Shown here piece by piece: positions 16,950-25,324 of a stretch of DNA of 64,000 bases. The notes under the pieces are model-generated. The model saw only the letters and a program-made list of their open reading frames with translations, made no database searches and was not told the origin of the DNA. Both the position numbers and the translations under genes were made by a program. Each line of letters begins with the position of its first letter. The first letter of the stretch is position 1. The DNA is from an uncultured Halorubrum sp. (GTDB taxonomy: Archaea > Halobacteriota > Halobacteria > Halobacteriales > Haloferacaceae): assembly GCF_937146585.1 (NCBI RefSeq), contig NZ_CAKZRO010000022.1, positions 1 through 64,000 of the forward strand, written 5' to 3'.

Positions 16950-18374
16950 ATGAGCAACGGCGACGACGACCCGGCCGACGCCTCCGAGGAGGTCGACGCC
17001 GCGGACGACGGCGGGGACGCCGGCGAGTCGGCGGAGACGGCCGCCCCGACGCTCCCCGACGACGCGACCGAGGAGTCCCTGACCGAGTACCTAGACGAGA
17101 TCGCCGACCGCCTCGAGGCCGCCGAGACGGAGGCCGACCTCGACGACGTCGAGGCCCTCTTAGACGACGCGGAGACCGGCATCGCGGAGGCGGACCTCCC
17201 CGAGCCGGACGAGGACGACGAGGACGCCGACGACCCCCGCGGCGACCTCGAAGACCGCGTGGCGGAGCTCCGCGACGGCGTCGCGGACGCCCGCGGCCCC
17301 TACGGCGAGGACGTCGTCGACGCGATCGAGACCGCCGCCGAGACGGTCGGAGACACCGAGTGGACCGCCGCCGGCCACGAGGACGTCGCGACCGCCGCGG
17401 AGTCGTTCGTCGACGCGGCCGCCGACGCGATCGACGACGCGCTGGACGCGGCCGACGAGGACCCCGAGGCCCTCCTCGACGACGCGCCCGACGAGGGGGA
17501 CGCCGCCGCGCCCCCGGTCGACCAGATCGTCGCCGCCCTCGACGCCGTCGCCGCCGCGGTCGCGGACGCCGACCTCGACGCGGACGACGACGCGGACGAC
17601 ATCGCGGCGCTGTTGACGGCGACCGACGACCTCGAGGCCGGCCTCGACGACGCCGAGGAGTGGGACGACTTGGAGACCCACGAGCAGCTCCGCGCGCAGG
17701 GGTACTACGACGTGCTCGGCCACTACAAGGACTTCCCCGTCGAGTGGGCCGCGCTGAAGGAGCACGAGGCCCGGGGCAACGTCGACATGATCCTCCTCGC
17801 GCTCGACTCGCTGCAGTCCGACTTCATGGAGCGCCACTGCCTGGAGGCGTTCGAGCGGATGGGCAAGCGCGGCAAGACCGATGCGTCGGTCGAGGAGATC
17901 CTCGGCCGCGCCGAGAAGCGCGACCAGCCCGCGATCCGGATCCTCGGGAAGATGGCGGCCGAGGAGGCGACCGACACCCTCGTCGAGTACGTCCCCGAGG
18001 ACTCGAACCCGCAGCTCCAGAAGGTCGTGTTCAAGTCGCTCGGCGAGATCGGCGCGGCCGAGGCGGTCCAGCCGCTCGCCGACCGGCTCGACCCCGACGG
18101 CGACGACGACGAGCTCGTCCGCCCCCACGCCGCCCGCGCGCTCGGCCTGATCGGCGACACCCGCGCCGTCGACCCGCTCGCCGACGCGCTCGAGGCGCAC
18201 CCGTCCGACGACGTCCGCGCGGCCGCCGGCTGGGCGCTCCGCCAGATCGGCACCCGCGAGGCGCTCGAGGCGGTCGCCGAGTACGCCGACGAGCACTCCT
18301 TCGTCGTCTCGACCGAGGGCGAGAAGGCGCGGGAGGCGCTCGACGACGGCGCGGAGCCCGCGCCGACGGCCTGA
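16950..18374 (+). CDS. Acidic HEAT-repeat protein
   Basis: A 474-residue soluble protein. The first 240 residues are very acidic and Ala-rich, probably extended or coiled. From about residue 245 (THEQLRAQGYYDVLGHYKDFPVEW) to the end there are HEAT/PBS-lyase-type repeats such as VFKSLGEIGAAEAVQPLADR and AARALGLIGDTRAVDPLADAL. HEAT repeats scaffold protein contacts; no enzyme motif is visible. It is unlike the chemotaxis HEAT protein at 44204 apart from the repeat type. It stands alone with its own promoter. Confidence 0.8.
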   Translation: MSNGDDDPADASEEVDAADDGGDAGESAETAAPTLPDDATEESLTEYLDEIADRLEAAETEADLDDVEALLDDAETGIAEADLPEPDEDDEDADDPRGDLEDRVAELRDGVADARGPYGEDVVDAIETAAETVGDTEWTAAGHEDVATAAESFVDAAADAIDDALDAADEDPEALLDDAPDEGDAAAPPVDQIVAALDAVAAAVADADLDADDDADDIAALLTATDDLEAGLDDAEEWDDLETHEQLRAQGYYDVLGHYKDFPVEWAALKEHEARGNVDMILLALDSLQSDFMERHCLEAFERMGKRGKTDASVEEILGRAEKRDQPAIRILGKMAAEEATDTLVEYVPEDSNPQLQKVVFKSLGEIGAAEAVQPLADRLDPDGDDDELVRPHAARALGLIGDTRAVDPLADALEAHPSDDVRAAAGWALRQIGTREALEAVAEYADEHSFVVSTEGEKAREALDDGAEPAPTA

Positions 18375-18483
18375 AACGGTCGAACCGCCGCGCTTCGACA
18401 CCTCGACATCTCGATACCTCGACTTCTCGATACCTCTTTCCGTACCGCGAACCCTTTTGCCCGATACCGGCGCCACGCTCGCC

Positions 18484-20181
18484 GTGTCACCGACTCGCCC
18501 GAGCCGCCGGTCCCGCGTCGCCGCGGTCGCCCTCCTCCTCGCCGCGACGAGCGTCGCCTGCGCTCTCCCGGCGGCGGCCGCACCGGTCGACGGGGTCGGG
18601 TCGGGGCCGGCCAACGGCTCCGCCGCCCCCGAGCCGCGGATCGTCGAGCTGTACCCGAACCCGACGACCCCCGAGAACCGCGGCGAGTACCTCGTCGTCG
18701 CGCTGCCGGAGCGCGGCAACTGGTCGCTCTCCGACGGCTACTACGACGCCGACCTCCCGGCGAACGCGAGCGGGACCGTGGCGCTGTCGATGGCGCCGAA
18801 CCGGACCGCGGCGATCCGCGGCGAGTCCGCGCGGCCCTCGCGGAGCGCGGAGGACGGCTCGACCGACGCGACCGAGATACGGCGGTTGACCGACCACTTC
18901 CCGCTGTCCGCCTCCGGCGATCGGATCGAACTCCGTCGGAACGGGAGCCCGGTCGACGTCGTCGCCTACGACCGCGCCCGCGAGGGGTACCGCTGGCGCG
19001 CCTCGTGGGGCGAGTGGCGGCCGCGCGGCTACGAGCCGCGCTCGCCGCGTCGGACCGCGGGCGCGAACGTGACGCCGTTCGTCCTCCCCGACAGCCCCGG
19101 CCTCCCGGTCGAACCGCTCCGCGACGCGGACGACCGCCTGTTCGTCGCGGGCTACACGCTGACCTCGGAGCGGGTGGCTGACGCGCTCGTCGCGGCCGCC
19201 GACCGCGGGGTTCGCGTCCGCGTCCTGCTGGAGGGGTCGCCGGTCGGCGGCTTCTCGGCGCGGAGCGCGCGGCTGCTCGACCGGCTGACGGCCGCCGGCG
19301 TCGCGGTCCGGATCCTCGACGGCGAGGTCGAGCGCTTCCGGTTCCACCACCCGAAGTACGCGGTCGCGGACGACCGCGCCGTCGTCCTCACGGAGAACTG
19401 GAAGCCCTCCGGCACGGGCGGGCGGAGCAACCGAGGGTGGGGCGTCGTCGCGGAGCCGTCCGCCCGCGCCGGGGCGACCGACGGGACCGTCGCGGACGAC
19501 CTGGCGGCGCTGTTCGCCGCCGACTTCGCCGCCCGCGACGCGCGCTCGTGGCGCGCCTTCCGCGCCGACACGGAGTTCCACGAGGGCGGCCGCGCGAACG
19601 GCTCGTACCCGGCGCGGTTCGACGCGCCGCCGGAGCCGACGGCGGCGGACGTCACCGTGCTCACCGCCCCGGGGAACGCCGCCGACCGGATCGTCGCGCG
19701 GATCGACGCCGCCGACGAGCGGGTCCTCGCGGTCGCCCCGCGGGTTGGCGGTCCCGACGACCGGATCGTCCGCGCGCTCCGGCGCGCGGCCCAGCGCGGG
19801 GTCGACGTCCACCTGCTGCTCTCGGACGCGTGGTACGACCGGGAGGCGAACCGCAACCTCTCGGAACGGCTCTCGGACGAGCCGATCGCGGTCGACCTCG
19901 CCGAGCCGCGCGGGCGGTTCGAAACGGTCCACGCGAAGGGGCTCGTCGTCGACGACGCGGCGGTCGTCGGCAGCCTCAACTGGAACCCGAGCGCGGAGAC
20001 GCGCAACCGGGAGGTGCTGCTCGCGGTCGAGGACGAGTCCGTGGCGGAGTTCTACGCCCGCGCCTACGCCGCCGACTGGCGCGGCGGCGGCGTCTTCCTC
20101 CCGGTCACGTTCGTCGGCGGGTTCGGGGTCGCGCTCGCGGGAGCCGTCGCCGTCGCTCGGCGCGAGGTCGCGTTCGGCTAA
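18484..20181 (+). CDS. Secreted phospholipase-D-like protein with lamin-tail-like domain
   Basis: A 565-residue protein with a Sec-type signal peptide (SRRSRVAAVALLLAATSVAC). An N-terminal lamin-tail-like domain follows (PRIVELYPNPTTPENRGEYL), then two PLD half-sites: HHPKYAVADD with TENW, and HAKGLVVDDAAVVGSLNWN. The pairing of two HxK motifs is typical of a PLD active site in one chain. A C-terminal hydrophobic helix (about 540-558) probably anchors it on the outer membrane face. The GTG at 18484 is chosen because CCCTTTTG at 18452-18459 lies 25-32 bases before it; a TTG start inside that box is rejected. Substrate unknown. Confidence 0.82.
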   Translation: MSPTRPSRRSRVAAVALLLAATSVACALPAAAAPVDGVGSGPANGSAAPEPRIVELYPNPTTPENRGEYLVVALPERGNWSLSDGYYDADLPANASGTVALSMAPNRTAAIRGESARPSRSAEDGSTDATEIRRLTDHFPLSASGDRIELRRNGSPVDVVAYDRAREGYRWRASWGEWRPRGYEPRSPRRTAGANVTPFVLPDSPGLPVEPLRDADDRLFVAGYTLTSERVADALVAAADRGVRVRVLLEGSPVGGFSARSARLLDRLTAAGVAVRILDGEVERFRFHHPKYAVADDRAVVLTENWKPSGTGGRSNRGWGVVAEPSARAGATDGTVADDLAALFAADFAARDARSWRAFRADTEFHEGGRANGSYPARFDAPPEPTAADVTVLTAPGNAADRIVARIDAADERVLAVAPRVGGPDDRIVRALRRAAQRGVDVHLLLSDAWYDREANRNLSERLSDEPIAVDLAEPRGRFETVHAKGLVVDDAAVVGSLNWNPSAETRNREVLLAVEDESVAEFYARAYAADWRGGGVFLPVTFVGGFGVALAGAVAVARREVAFG

Positions 20182-20211
20182 AAACCGCCGCCGCGTCCGA
20201 CTGCCGCCGTC

Positions 20212-22158
20212 TCAGTCGTCGAGCGCGATCGTCGACGAGAGCGCCTCGTCGATCTCCGCGCTCGCCATCTTCTCGACGAGCGCCTCGATAACCTCGCCGC
20301 GGCGGCCCTTCACGAACTTGATCGAGCCGACGACGAGGTGACCGCCGCCGGAGACGCCGGCCTCGGGCAGCTCCTCGTTCAGCTCGGTCACCATGTTCGG
20401 GATGTCGAGCCGGACCCCGTCCGAGCGGAGGACGCAGAAGTCGGGGCCGTAGCCGATGGTGATCACGGGGTCGCCGGTCTCCTTCACCCGCGCGTCGTGG
20501 AGTTCGCCGGTGGTCTTCCCCGGCGCGGGGTAGGTGAAGCGGTGGGCGTACTCGTCTAAGTCGATCCGGTAGAGGTGCGCGCCGGAGGCGAGCCGCTCGT
20601 GGTCGACGTGGTCGTCGACGGCGTCGAGCTGGCGCTCCACGTCGCGCTCGGCGCGCTCGGAGAGGAACTCGACGAGCTCCTCGTGGCGGGACTCGTCGTC
20701 GCAGCCGACGTTGAGCGCGTCGTTGACGAGGGTCTTGCCCTCGGAGTAGCGGAGCCAGTGCGCGGCGTAGTCGAGCGCCTCCCCGATGTCGAGGAGGTCG
20801 GACTCGTCGTACCCGGCGTCCTCGGCGAGCGCGACGTAGTCGTCCATCGCCTCCGCCTTCGAGCGGTCGGAGAGCCCGGCGACGGCCGGGACGTGTTCGA
20901 GCTCCTCGGTGAGCGAGGGGTCGACGAGGCGGGCGAGCTCGACGCACATCATCCCCGTGGTGACCCGGTAGTCCTCGCCGTGGAGGTACGGGTTCACGTG
21001 GGCGTCGAGCAGCGGGTCGACCGCCTCGGGGTCGGGGTGGTGGTGGTCGACGGCCGCGATGGGGATGTCGTAGTGCGCGAGGTTCTCGTAGGCCGGCACG
21101 TCCTCCTCGGTCGACCCGTTGTCGAGCATGAGGAGGAAGGGGAGCTTCTGCCCGTGGCGGGCGCGGCCCTCCAAGGCGAAGTTGAGGTCGCGGGTGACGT
21201 CCTCCATCTCGTAGTACGGGGCCTTGCTCGGGAGGCGCTTGAACAGGTGCCGGGACGCGTCGGGGTCCTCGTGGACCGCCTCGACGAAGTTCTCGACGGC
21301 GAGCTGGACCGGGATCGCGGCGCACATCCCGTCGCCGTCGGCGTGGTGGCGGACGCGGATCGGACGGCCGGCGAGGACGGTCCGCCGGATCAGCCGCGCG
21401 AGGTCGCGGAGGTCCTCGTGGATCGGCTCGAACGCCTCCCACTCGACGAGCGGGTCGACGTCGGCCGGCTCCGCGCGCTCGTCGAGCGCGGCCTCGAACC
21501 GCTCGCGCGCCTCGGCGGCGCGCTCGTCGGGCAGTCGCTTCAGCGAGTCGACCTCGAGCTGGAGCGCGTTCTCGCGGCTCTCGATCGTGCCCGAGACGTG
21601 GATCATGTCGCCGACCTCGACCTCGGGGTACGCCCGGACGCCGGCGGACTCGAAGGCGGCACAGGAGACGACGCCGGAGGCGTCCGCGACGGCGAAGATG
21701 GTGGGGCCGCCGGTCTGTTTCGCCTGGACGACCTCGCCCTCGACGGTCACCTCGTCGCCCGGGGCGAGGCCGCGGACCCGCGACACCGTCGGCTCGTGCG
21801 CGACGGTCTCGGTGCGGTAGTCGTCGGGGTCGACGTCGTCGAACGCGACGTCGCCGTTCTCCTTCACCTCGGTGAGCCGGACGATCAGTCGGTCGCCGAC
21901 CGCGTAGTCGTCGTCGAGGTTCGACTCGTGGACTAGCCCGCTCACGGCGTCCGAGAGGTCGACGAACACGCCGTAGTCGACGACGCCGTTGACCTCGGCG
22001 TGGTACAGCTCGTCGACCGCGGCGTCTCCGAGGGTACAGTCCGGCGCCAGATCGTAGACGACCGGGCGGCCGTCGGTCGCCCCCTCGGCCCCGTCGGCGT
22101 CGGGTTCGGGGCTCGAATCGCCCCGCGTGCCGGAATCCCCGGCGGTGTTTTCGCTCAT
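20212..22158 (-). CDS. DHH-family RecJ-like nuclease with S1 and OB domains
   Basis: A 648-residue protein. Order: acidic N-terminus, S1 RNA-binding domain (about 50-110, GVVDYGVFVDLSDAVSGLVH), OB-fold (about 125-200), then a DHH/DHHA1 phosphoesterase core with RHHADGDG, LDNGS and AVDHHHPD metal motifs and a C-terminal GGGHLVVGS. Haloarchaea have several RecJ/GAN-like proteins of this build that act as exonucleases on DNA or RNA. The S1 domain favours RNA or mixed substrates (inference). It is divergent from the JAMM gene across 114 bases. Confidence 0.85.
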   Translation of the reverse strand: MSENTAGDSGTRGDSSPEPDADGAEGATDGRPVVYDLAPDCTLGDAAVDELYHAEVNGVVDYGVFVDLSDAVSGLVHESNLDDDYAVGDRLIVRLTEVKENGDVAFDDVDPDDYRTETVAHEPTVSRVRGLAPGDEVTVEGEVVQAKQTGGPTIFAVADASGVVSCAAFESAGVRAYPEVEVGDMIHVSGTIESRENALQLEVDSLKRLPDERAAEARERFEAALDERAEPADVDPLVEWEAFEPIHEDLRDLARLIRRTVLAGRPIRVRHHADGDGMCAAIPVQLAVENFVEAVHEDPDASRHLFKRLPSKAPYYEMEDVTRDLNFALEGRARHGQKLPFLLMLDNGSTEEDVPAYENLAHYDIPIAAVDHHHPDPEAVDPLLDAHVNPYLHGEDYRVTTGMMCVELARLVDPSLTEELEHVPAVAGLSDRSKAEAMDDYVALAEDAGYDESDLLDIGEALDYAAHWLRYSEGKTLVNDALNVGCDDESRHEELVEFLSERAERDVERQLDAVDDHVDHERLASGAHLYRIDLDEYAHRFTYPAPGKTTGELHDARVKETGDPVITIGYGPDFCVLRSDGVRLDIPNMVTELNEELPEAGVSGGGHLVVGSIKFVKGRRGEVIEALVEKMASAEIDEALSSTIALDD

Positions 22159-22272
22159 AGACAGTTCTCGGGAACGGCCGATGTTAAGCCTGTTCTCTCG
22201 GGGCTCGACGGGGAGACGCCCCGCGTCGCGCGGTCCGGAACCCCTATGAGGCGACGGCGACTTGTCTCGTTC

Positions 22273-22788
22273 ATGCGACTGTTCCGCTCGGACGAGCTCC
22301 TCGGTATCGCCCGAGAGACCCTCGATTTCGTCCTCGAGGCGAGCGAGGAGACGCACCCCAACGAGTACATGGGGTTCCTCCGCGCGGACGACGCCCGGAA
22401 GCTCGACCTCGACCGGGACGGGCAGGTGATCACCGACGTCTTGGTCATCCCCGGGACGGAGTCGAGCCCGACGAGCGCCAGCGTCCGGACCCACATGAAG
22501 CCGAACGACATGCGCGCGGTCGGGTCGGTCCACTCCCACCCGAACGGCGCGCTGCGGCCGAGCGACGCCGACCTCGCGACGTTCGGGCAGGGGAAGGTCC
22601 ACATCATCGCGGGCGCCCCCTACGGCTGGGGCGACTGGAAGGCGTTCGACAACGAGGGGCGACAGACCACCCTCGACGTCCTCGACGTGGAGGTGCCCGA
22701 CGAGCACTTCTTCGATTTCACCCAGGAGGACATCGACCGAGAGCTCGACGAGCGCGACCGCGGCGGCTTCCTCTCGTGGTTCCGATGA
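22273..22788 (+). CDS. JAMM/MPN+ metalloprotease (desampylase-like)
   Basis: A 171-residue protein with a complete JAMM zinc site: E31, H87-S-H89, S97 and D100 ([14 protein letters not shown]). Archaeal JAMM proteins remove ubiquitin-like SAMP modifiers from targets; Haloferax volcanii has two, JAMM1 and JAMM2. The gene overlaps ribL by 4 bases, an order I recall for the JAMM2 locus, so this is the more likely orthologue. An in-frame ATG at 22246 would add nine basic residues. I prefer 22273, with CCCCTAT 25-32 bases upstream as the TATA element. Confidence 0.85.
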   Translation: MRLFRSDELLGIARETLDFVLEASEETHPNEYMGFLRADDARKLDLDRDGQVITDVLVIPGTESSPTSASVRTHMKPNDMRAVGSVHSHPNGALRPSDADLATFGQGKVHIIAGAPYGWGDWKAFDNEGRQTTLDVLDVEVPDEHFFDFTQEDIDRELDERDRGGFLSWFR

Positions 22789-23237
22789 CGCGGGTCGTCG
22801 CGCAGGGGACGTTCGACCTGCTCCACCCCGGTCACGTCCACTACCTGGAGGACGCCGCGGCCCACGGCGACGAGCTCCACGCCATCGTCGCCCGCCGCAC
22901 CAACGTCACGCACAAGCCCGCGCCGGTGCTCTGCGCCCGCCAGCGACGCGACATGGTCGCGGCGCTCGACGCGGTCGACGAGGCGCACCTCGGCGACCCG
23001 GCGGACGTGTTCGTCCCCATCGAGCGCCTCGACCCGGACGTGATCGTGTTAGGGTTCGACCAGCACCACGACGAGGCCGACATCGCCGACGCGCTCGCGG
23101 ACCGCGGCATCGACTGCCGGGTCGAGCGCGCGTCCGGCCGCGAGCCGAAGTACGAGGACGAACTGCTCTCCAGCGGCGACATCGTCGACCGGATCCTCCG
23201 AGAGCGCGGCGGCGACGCGGACGCGACCCGGGACTGA
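22785..23237 (+). CDS. ribL: FAD synthase RibL
   Basis: A 150-residue nucleotidyltransferase of the cytidylyltransferase fold. [10 protein letters not shown] is at 8-17 and [19 protein letters not shown] lies near the end (ISSTxI-like position). Archaeal RibL transfers AMP from ATP to FMN to make FAD and pyrophosphate. The start overlaps the JAMM gene stop (ATGA), so the two are translated together. Confidence 0.92.
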   Translation: MTRVVAQGTFDLLHPGHVHYLEDAAAHGDELHAIVARRTNVTHKPAPVLCARQRRDMVAALDAVDEAHLGDPADVFVPIERLDPDVIVLGFDQHHDEADIADALADRGIDCRVERASGREPKYEDELLSSGDIVDRILRERGGDADATRD

Positions 23238-23342
23238 CCGCCCCCGCCCGGCGACCGCTCGGGCTCGCGTCTTCCCCCCGCGCTCGCCCCCGTTTTGTCG
23301 AAGCGCGGAACATATATGGGTCCGATTCGTAATCCACGCCAC

Positions 23343-24746
23343 GTGACGCTCCCAGACAGATTCCCCGCGGTGTTGGCCGCGGCCGCGATGGGCGTGTACC
23401 TCCTCGTCGTCGTCGGCGCGACCACCTCCCTCACGGAGGCGGCGTCGGCGTGCGGCGGGTGGCCCGCCTGCGGCGCCGGCGCGGCCCTCCCGACGGCGAC
23501 CGAGGGGTGGATCGCCCTCGGCCACCGCGCCCTCGCGGTCGTCGTCGGCCTCCTCGTCGCCCTCTCCGCCGCGCTCGCGTGGCGCGACGGCGCCGACCGC
23601 CGGGTCCGAGTCGCGCTCGCCGCCGCGCTCGTCGTCTATCCGGCGCAGGCCGGCGTCGGCGCGCTCGTCGCGCTCGGCGACCTGCCGGCCGCGCTCGGCT
23701 CCGCGCACCTCCTCCTCGGCATCGGGATCTTCGGCGCCGTCCTCGCGGCGCTCGCCTGGTGGCTGGAGGCGGAGACCGGCGACCCGGACGACGCGCCCGA
23801 CGAGTTCGAGCCCGGGACCGACGACCTGCCGCCGGTCGAGGAGGCCCCCGACCCGGAGATCCCGTCCGCGACGCTCCCGCGGCTGAAGGCGACCGCGGCC
23901 GCGTACTTCCGGCTGATGAAGCCGCGCCTGATGTGGCTGCTCTGCCTCGTCGCCGCCGCCGCGATGGCGCTGGCGGGCGGCGTCGGTTTCACGCCGCCCG
24001 TCGTGGCGGCGACGCTCGCCGGCGGCGCCCTCTCGATCGGCGCGTCCGGGACGTTCAACCACGTCCTCGAGCGCGACGTCGACAAGCGGATGCAACGCAC
24101 CAGCGACCGGCCGCTCGCGACGGACCTCGTCCCGGTCTCCCACGCCCTCGCGTTCGGCGGCCTGCTGACGGTCGTCTCGCTCGGGCTGTTCTGGACGGTG
24201 AACGCGCTGACGGCCGCCCTCGGCCTCGTCGCGATCCTGTTCTACAGCGTCGTCTACACGCTCGTCCTCAAGCCGAACACGGTCCAGAACACCGTCATCG
24301 GCGGCGCGGCCGGCGCGCTCCCCGCGCTCATCGGGTGGGCCGCGGTCACCGGCGAGGTCGGCGGCGGCGGGCTGCTGCTCGCCGCGGTCATCTTCCTGTG
24401 GACGCCCGCGCACTTCTACAACCTCGCGCTGGCGTACAAGGACGACTACGAGCGCGGCGGCTTCCCGATGATGCCCGTCGTCCGCGGGGAGACCGCGACG
24501 CGCCGGCACATCCTCTGGTACCTCGGCGCGACGCTGATCGCCGCGGTCGCGCTCGCCGCGGCCGCCGACCCGCTCGGCGTCCTGTACGCGGTCGTCGGCG
24601 TCGGGGTCGGCGGGCTCTTCCTCTGGATGGTCGTCCGGCTCCACTACGAGCAGACCGAGGGGGCCGCGTTCCGCGCGTTCCACGCCTCGAACGCCTACCT
24701 CGGCCTGCTCCTCTTCGCCGTCGTCTTCGACGCGCTGGTCGTCTGA
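23343..24746 (+). CDS. ctaB: Heme O synthase (CtaB) fused to a CtaA-like N-terminal half
   Basis: A 467-residue membrane protein. Residues about 1-140 hold four membrane segments resembling half of heme A synthase CtaA/COX15 (VVVGATTSLTEAASACGGWP, then GHRALAVVVG). Residues about 170-467 are the UbiA-type farnesyltransferase CtaB, with ERDVDKRMQRTSDRPL as the prenyl-diphosphate site. CtaB turns protoheme into heme O for terminal oxidases, consistent with the oxidase genes 4 kb downstream. The GTG at 23343 is chosen because CATATATG (about 23309-23318) lies about 25-34 bases upstream; the ATG at 23316 lies within that box. Confidence 0.88.
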   Translation: MTLPDRFPAVLAAAAMGVYLLVVVGATTSLTEAASACGGWPACGAGAALPTATEGWIALGHRALAVVVGLLVALSAALAWRDGADRRVRVALAAALVVYPAQAGVGALVALGDLPAALGSAHLLLGIGIFGAVLAALAWWLEAETGDPDDAPDEFEPGTDDLPPVEEAPDPEIPSATLPRLKATAAAYFRLMKPRLMWLLCLVAAAAMALAGGVGFTPPVVAATLAGGALSIGASGTFNHVLERDVDKRMQRTSDRPLATDLVPVSHALAFGGLLTVVSLGLFWTVNALTAALGLVAILFYSVVYTLVLKPNTVQNTVIGGAAGALPALIGWAAVTGEVGGGGLLLAAVIFLWTPAHFYNLALAYKDDYERGGFPMMPVVRGETATRRHILWYLGATLIAAVALAAAADPLGVLYAVVGVGVGGLFLWMVVRLHYEQTEGAAFRAFHASNAYLGLLLFAVVFDALVV

Positions 24747-24821
24747 CCGCGGCGCTCGCCCGTCGGATCGGACGGGTCGCCGACCCGCCATTTTAATCCG
24801 GTCCGCCGCGTACCGCGGCCC

Positions 24822-25064
24822 ATGACACGAGTCGAAGTCGAGTACTGCGTCCCGTGCGGCATGTTGAACCGCGCTCGAGACGTCTCCGAGGCGATCCTCA
24901 AGCAGTTCGGCGAGGCCGTCGACGAGGTCGCGCTGGTGACCGGCGACGACGGCGTCTTCGTCGTCCGCGCCGACGACGAGGTCGTCTTCGACAAGACCGA
25001 AGACGAGTACGACGTCGACGCCATCGTCCGCGCGGTCAAGCCGCACGTCGGCGCGACGGCGTAA
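24822..25064 (+). CDS. SelT/SelW/SelH (Rdx) family thioredoxin-like protein
   Basis: An 80-residue protein with the redox motif CVPC at residues 9-12 after the first beta-strand (MTRVEVEY) and the Rdx-type C-terminal VKPHVG. Rdx proteins are small thioredoxin-fold oxidoreductases; this one uses Cys rather than selenocysteine. The position between heme synthesis and the copper ATPase/oxidase genes hints at a role in cysteine or copper redox handling (inference). A CATTTTAATCC box lies about 25-34 bases upstream. Confidence 0.88.
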   Translation: MTRVEVEYCVPCGMLNRARDVSEAILKQFGEAVDEVALVTGDDGVFVVRADDEVVFDKTEDEYDVDAIVRAVKPHVGATA

Positions 25065-25169
25065 CTCCCCTCACCGGACTGCGGGCCCGTCGGTTCCCCT
25101 CCCCGAGCGACGGCTATCCACGTTACCACGCCGCAAGCTAATTATTTCTCACCGACAATCGCTCCGACG

Positions 25170-25271
25170 ATGGCCGACTCGTCGGAACGGACGCGGACCG
25201 AGACCGCCGCTCCCGCCGAGCGACGGCGGGGAGACGAGCGGCAGCGGTTCCGGAAGCGGCGACGGTTCTAG
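25170..25271 (+). CDS. Possible 33-residue basic microprotein
   Basis: ATG at 25170 to TAG at 25269 encodes an Arg-rich peptide beginning MADSSERTRTETAAPAERRR. CTAATTATTT at 25138-25147 is a good TATA box 23-32 bases upstream, so something is probably transcribed here. The very basic composition is odd for a haloarchaeon and the ORF may be incidental to a short RNA. It ends 53 bases before the end of the copper ATPase gene, on the opposite strand. Confidence 0.25.
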   Translation: MADSSERTRTETAAPAERRRGDERQRFRKRRRF

Positions 25272-25324
25272 GGGCGGCGACGGTTCCGCGGGCGGCGAGG
25301 GGTGACGCTCCGCCGCGCGCCGGC

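Noticed and set aside
23049-25046. 665-codon minus-strand frame opposite the heme synthase gene
   Set aside because: Charged low-complexity translation with no motif; the plus-strand membrane protein is clear.
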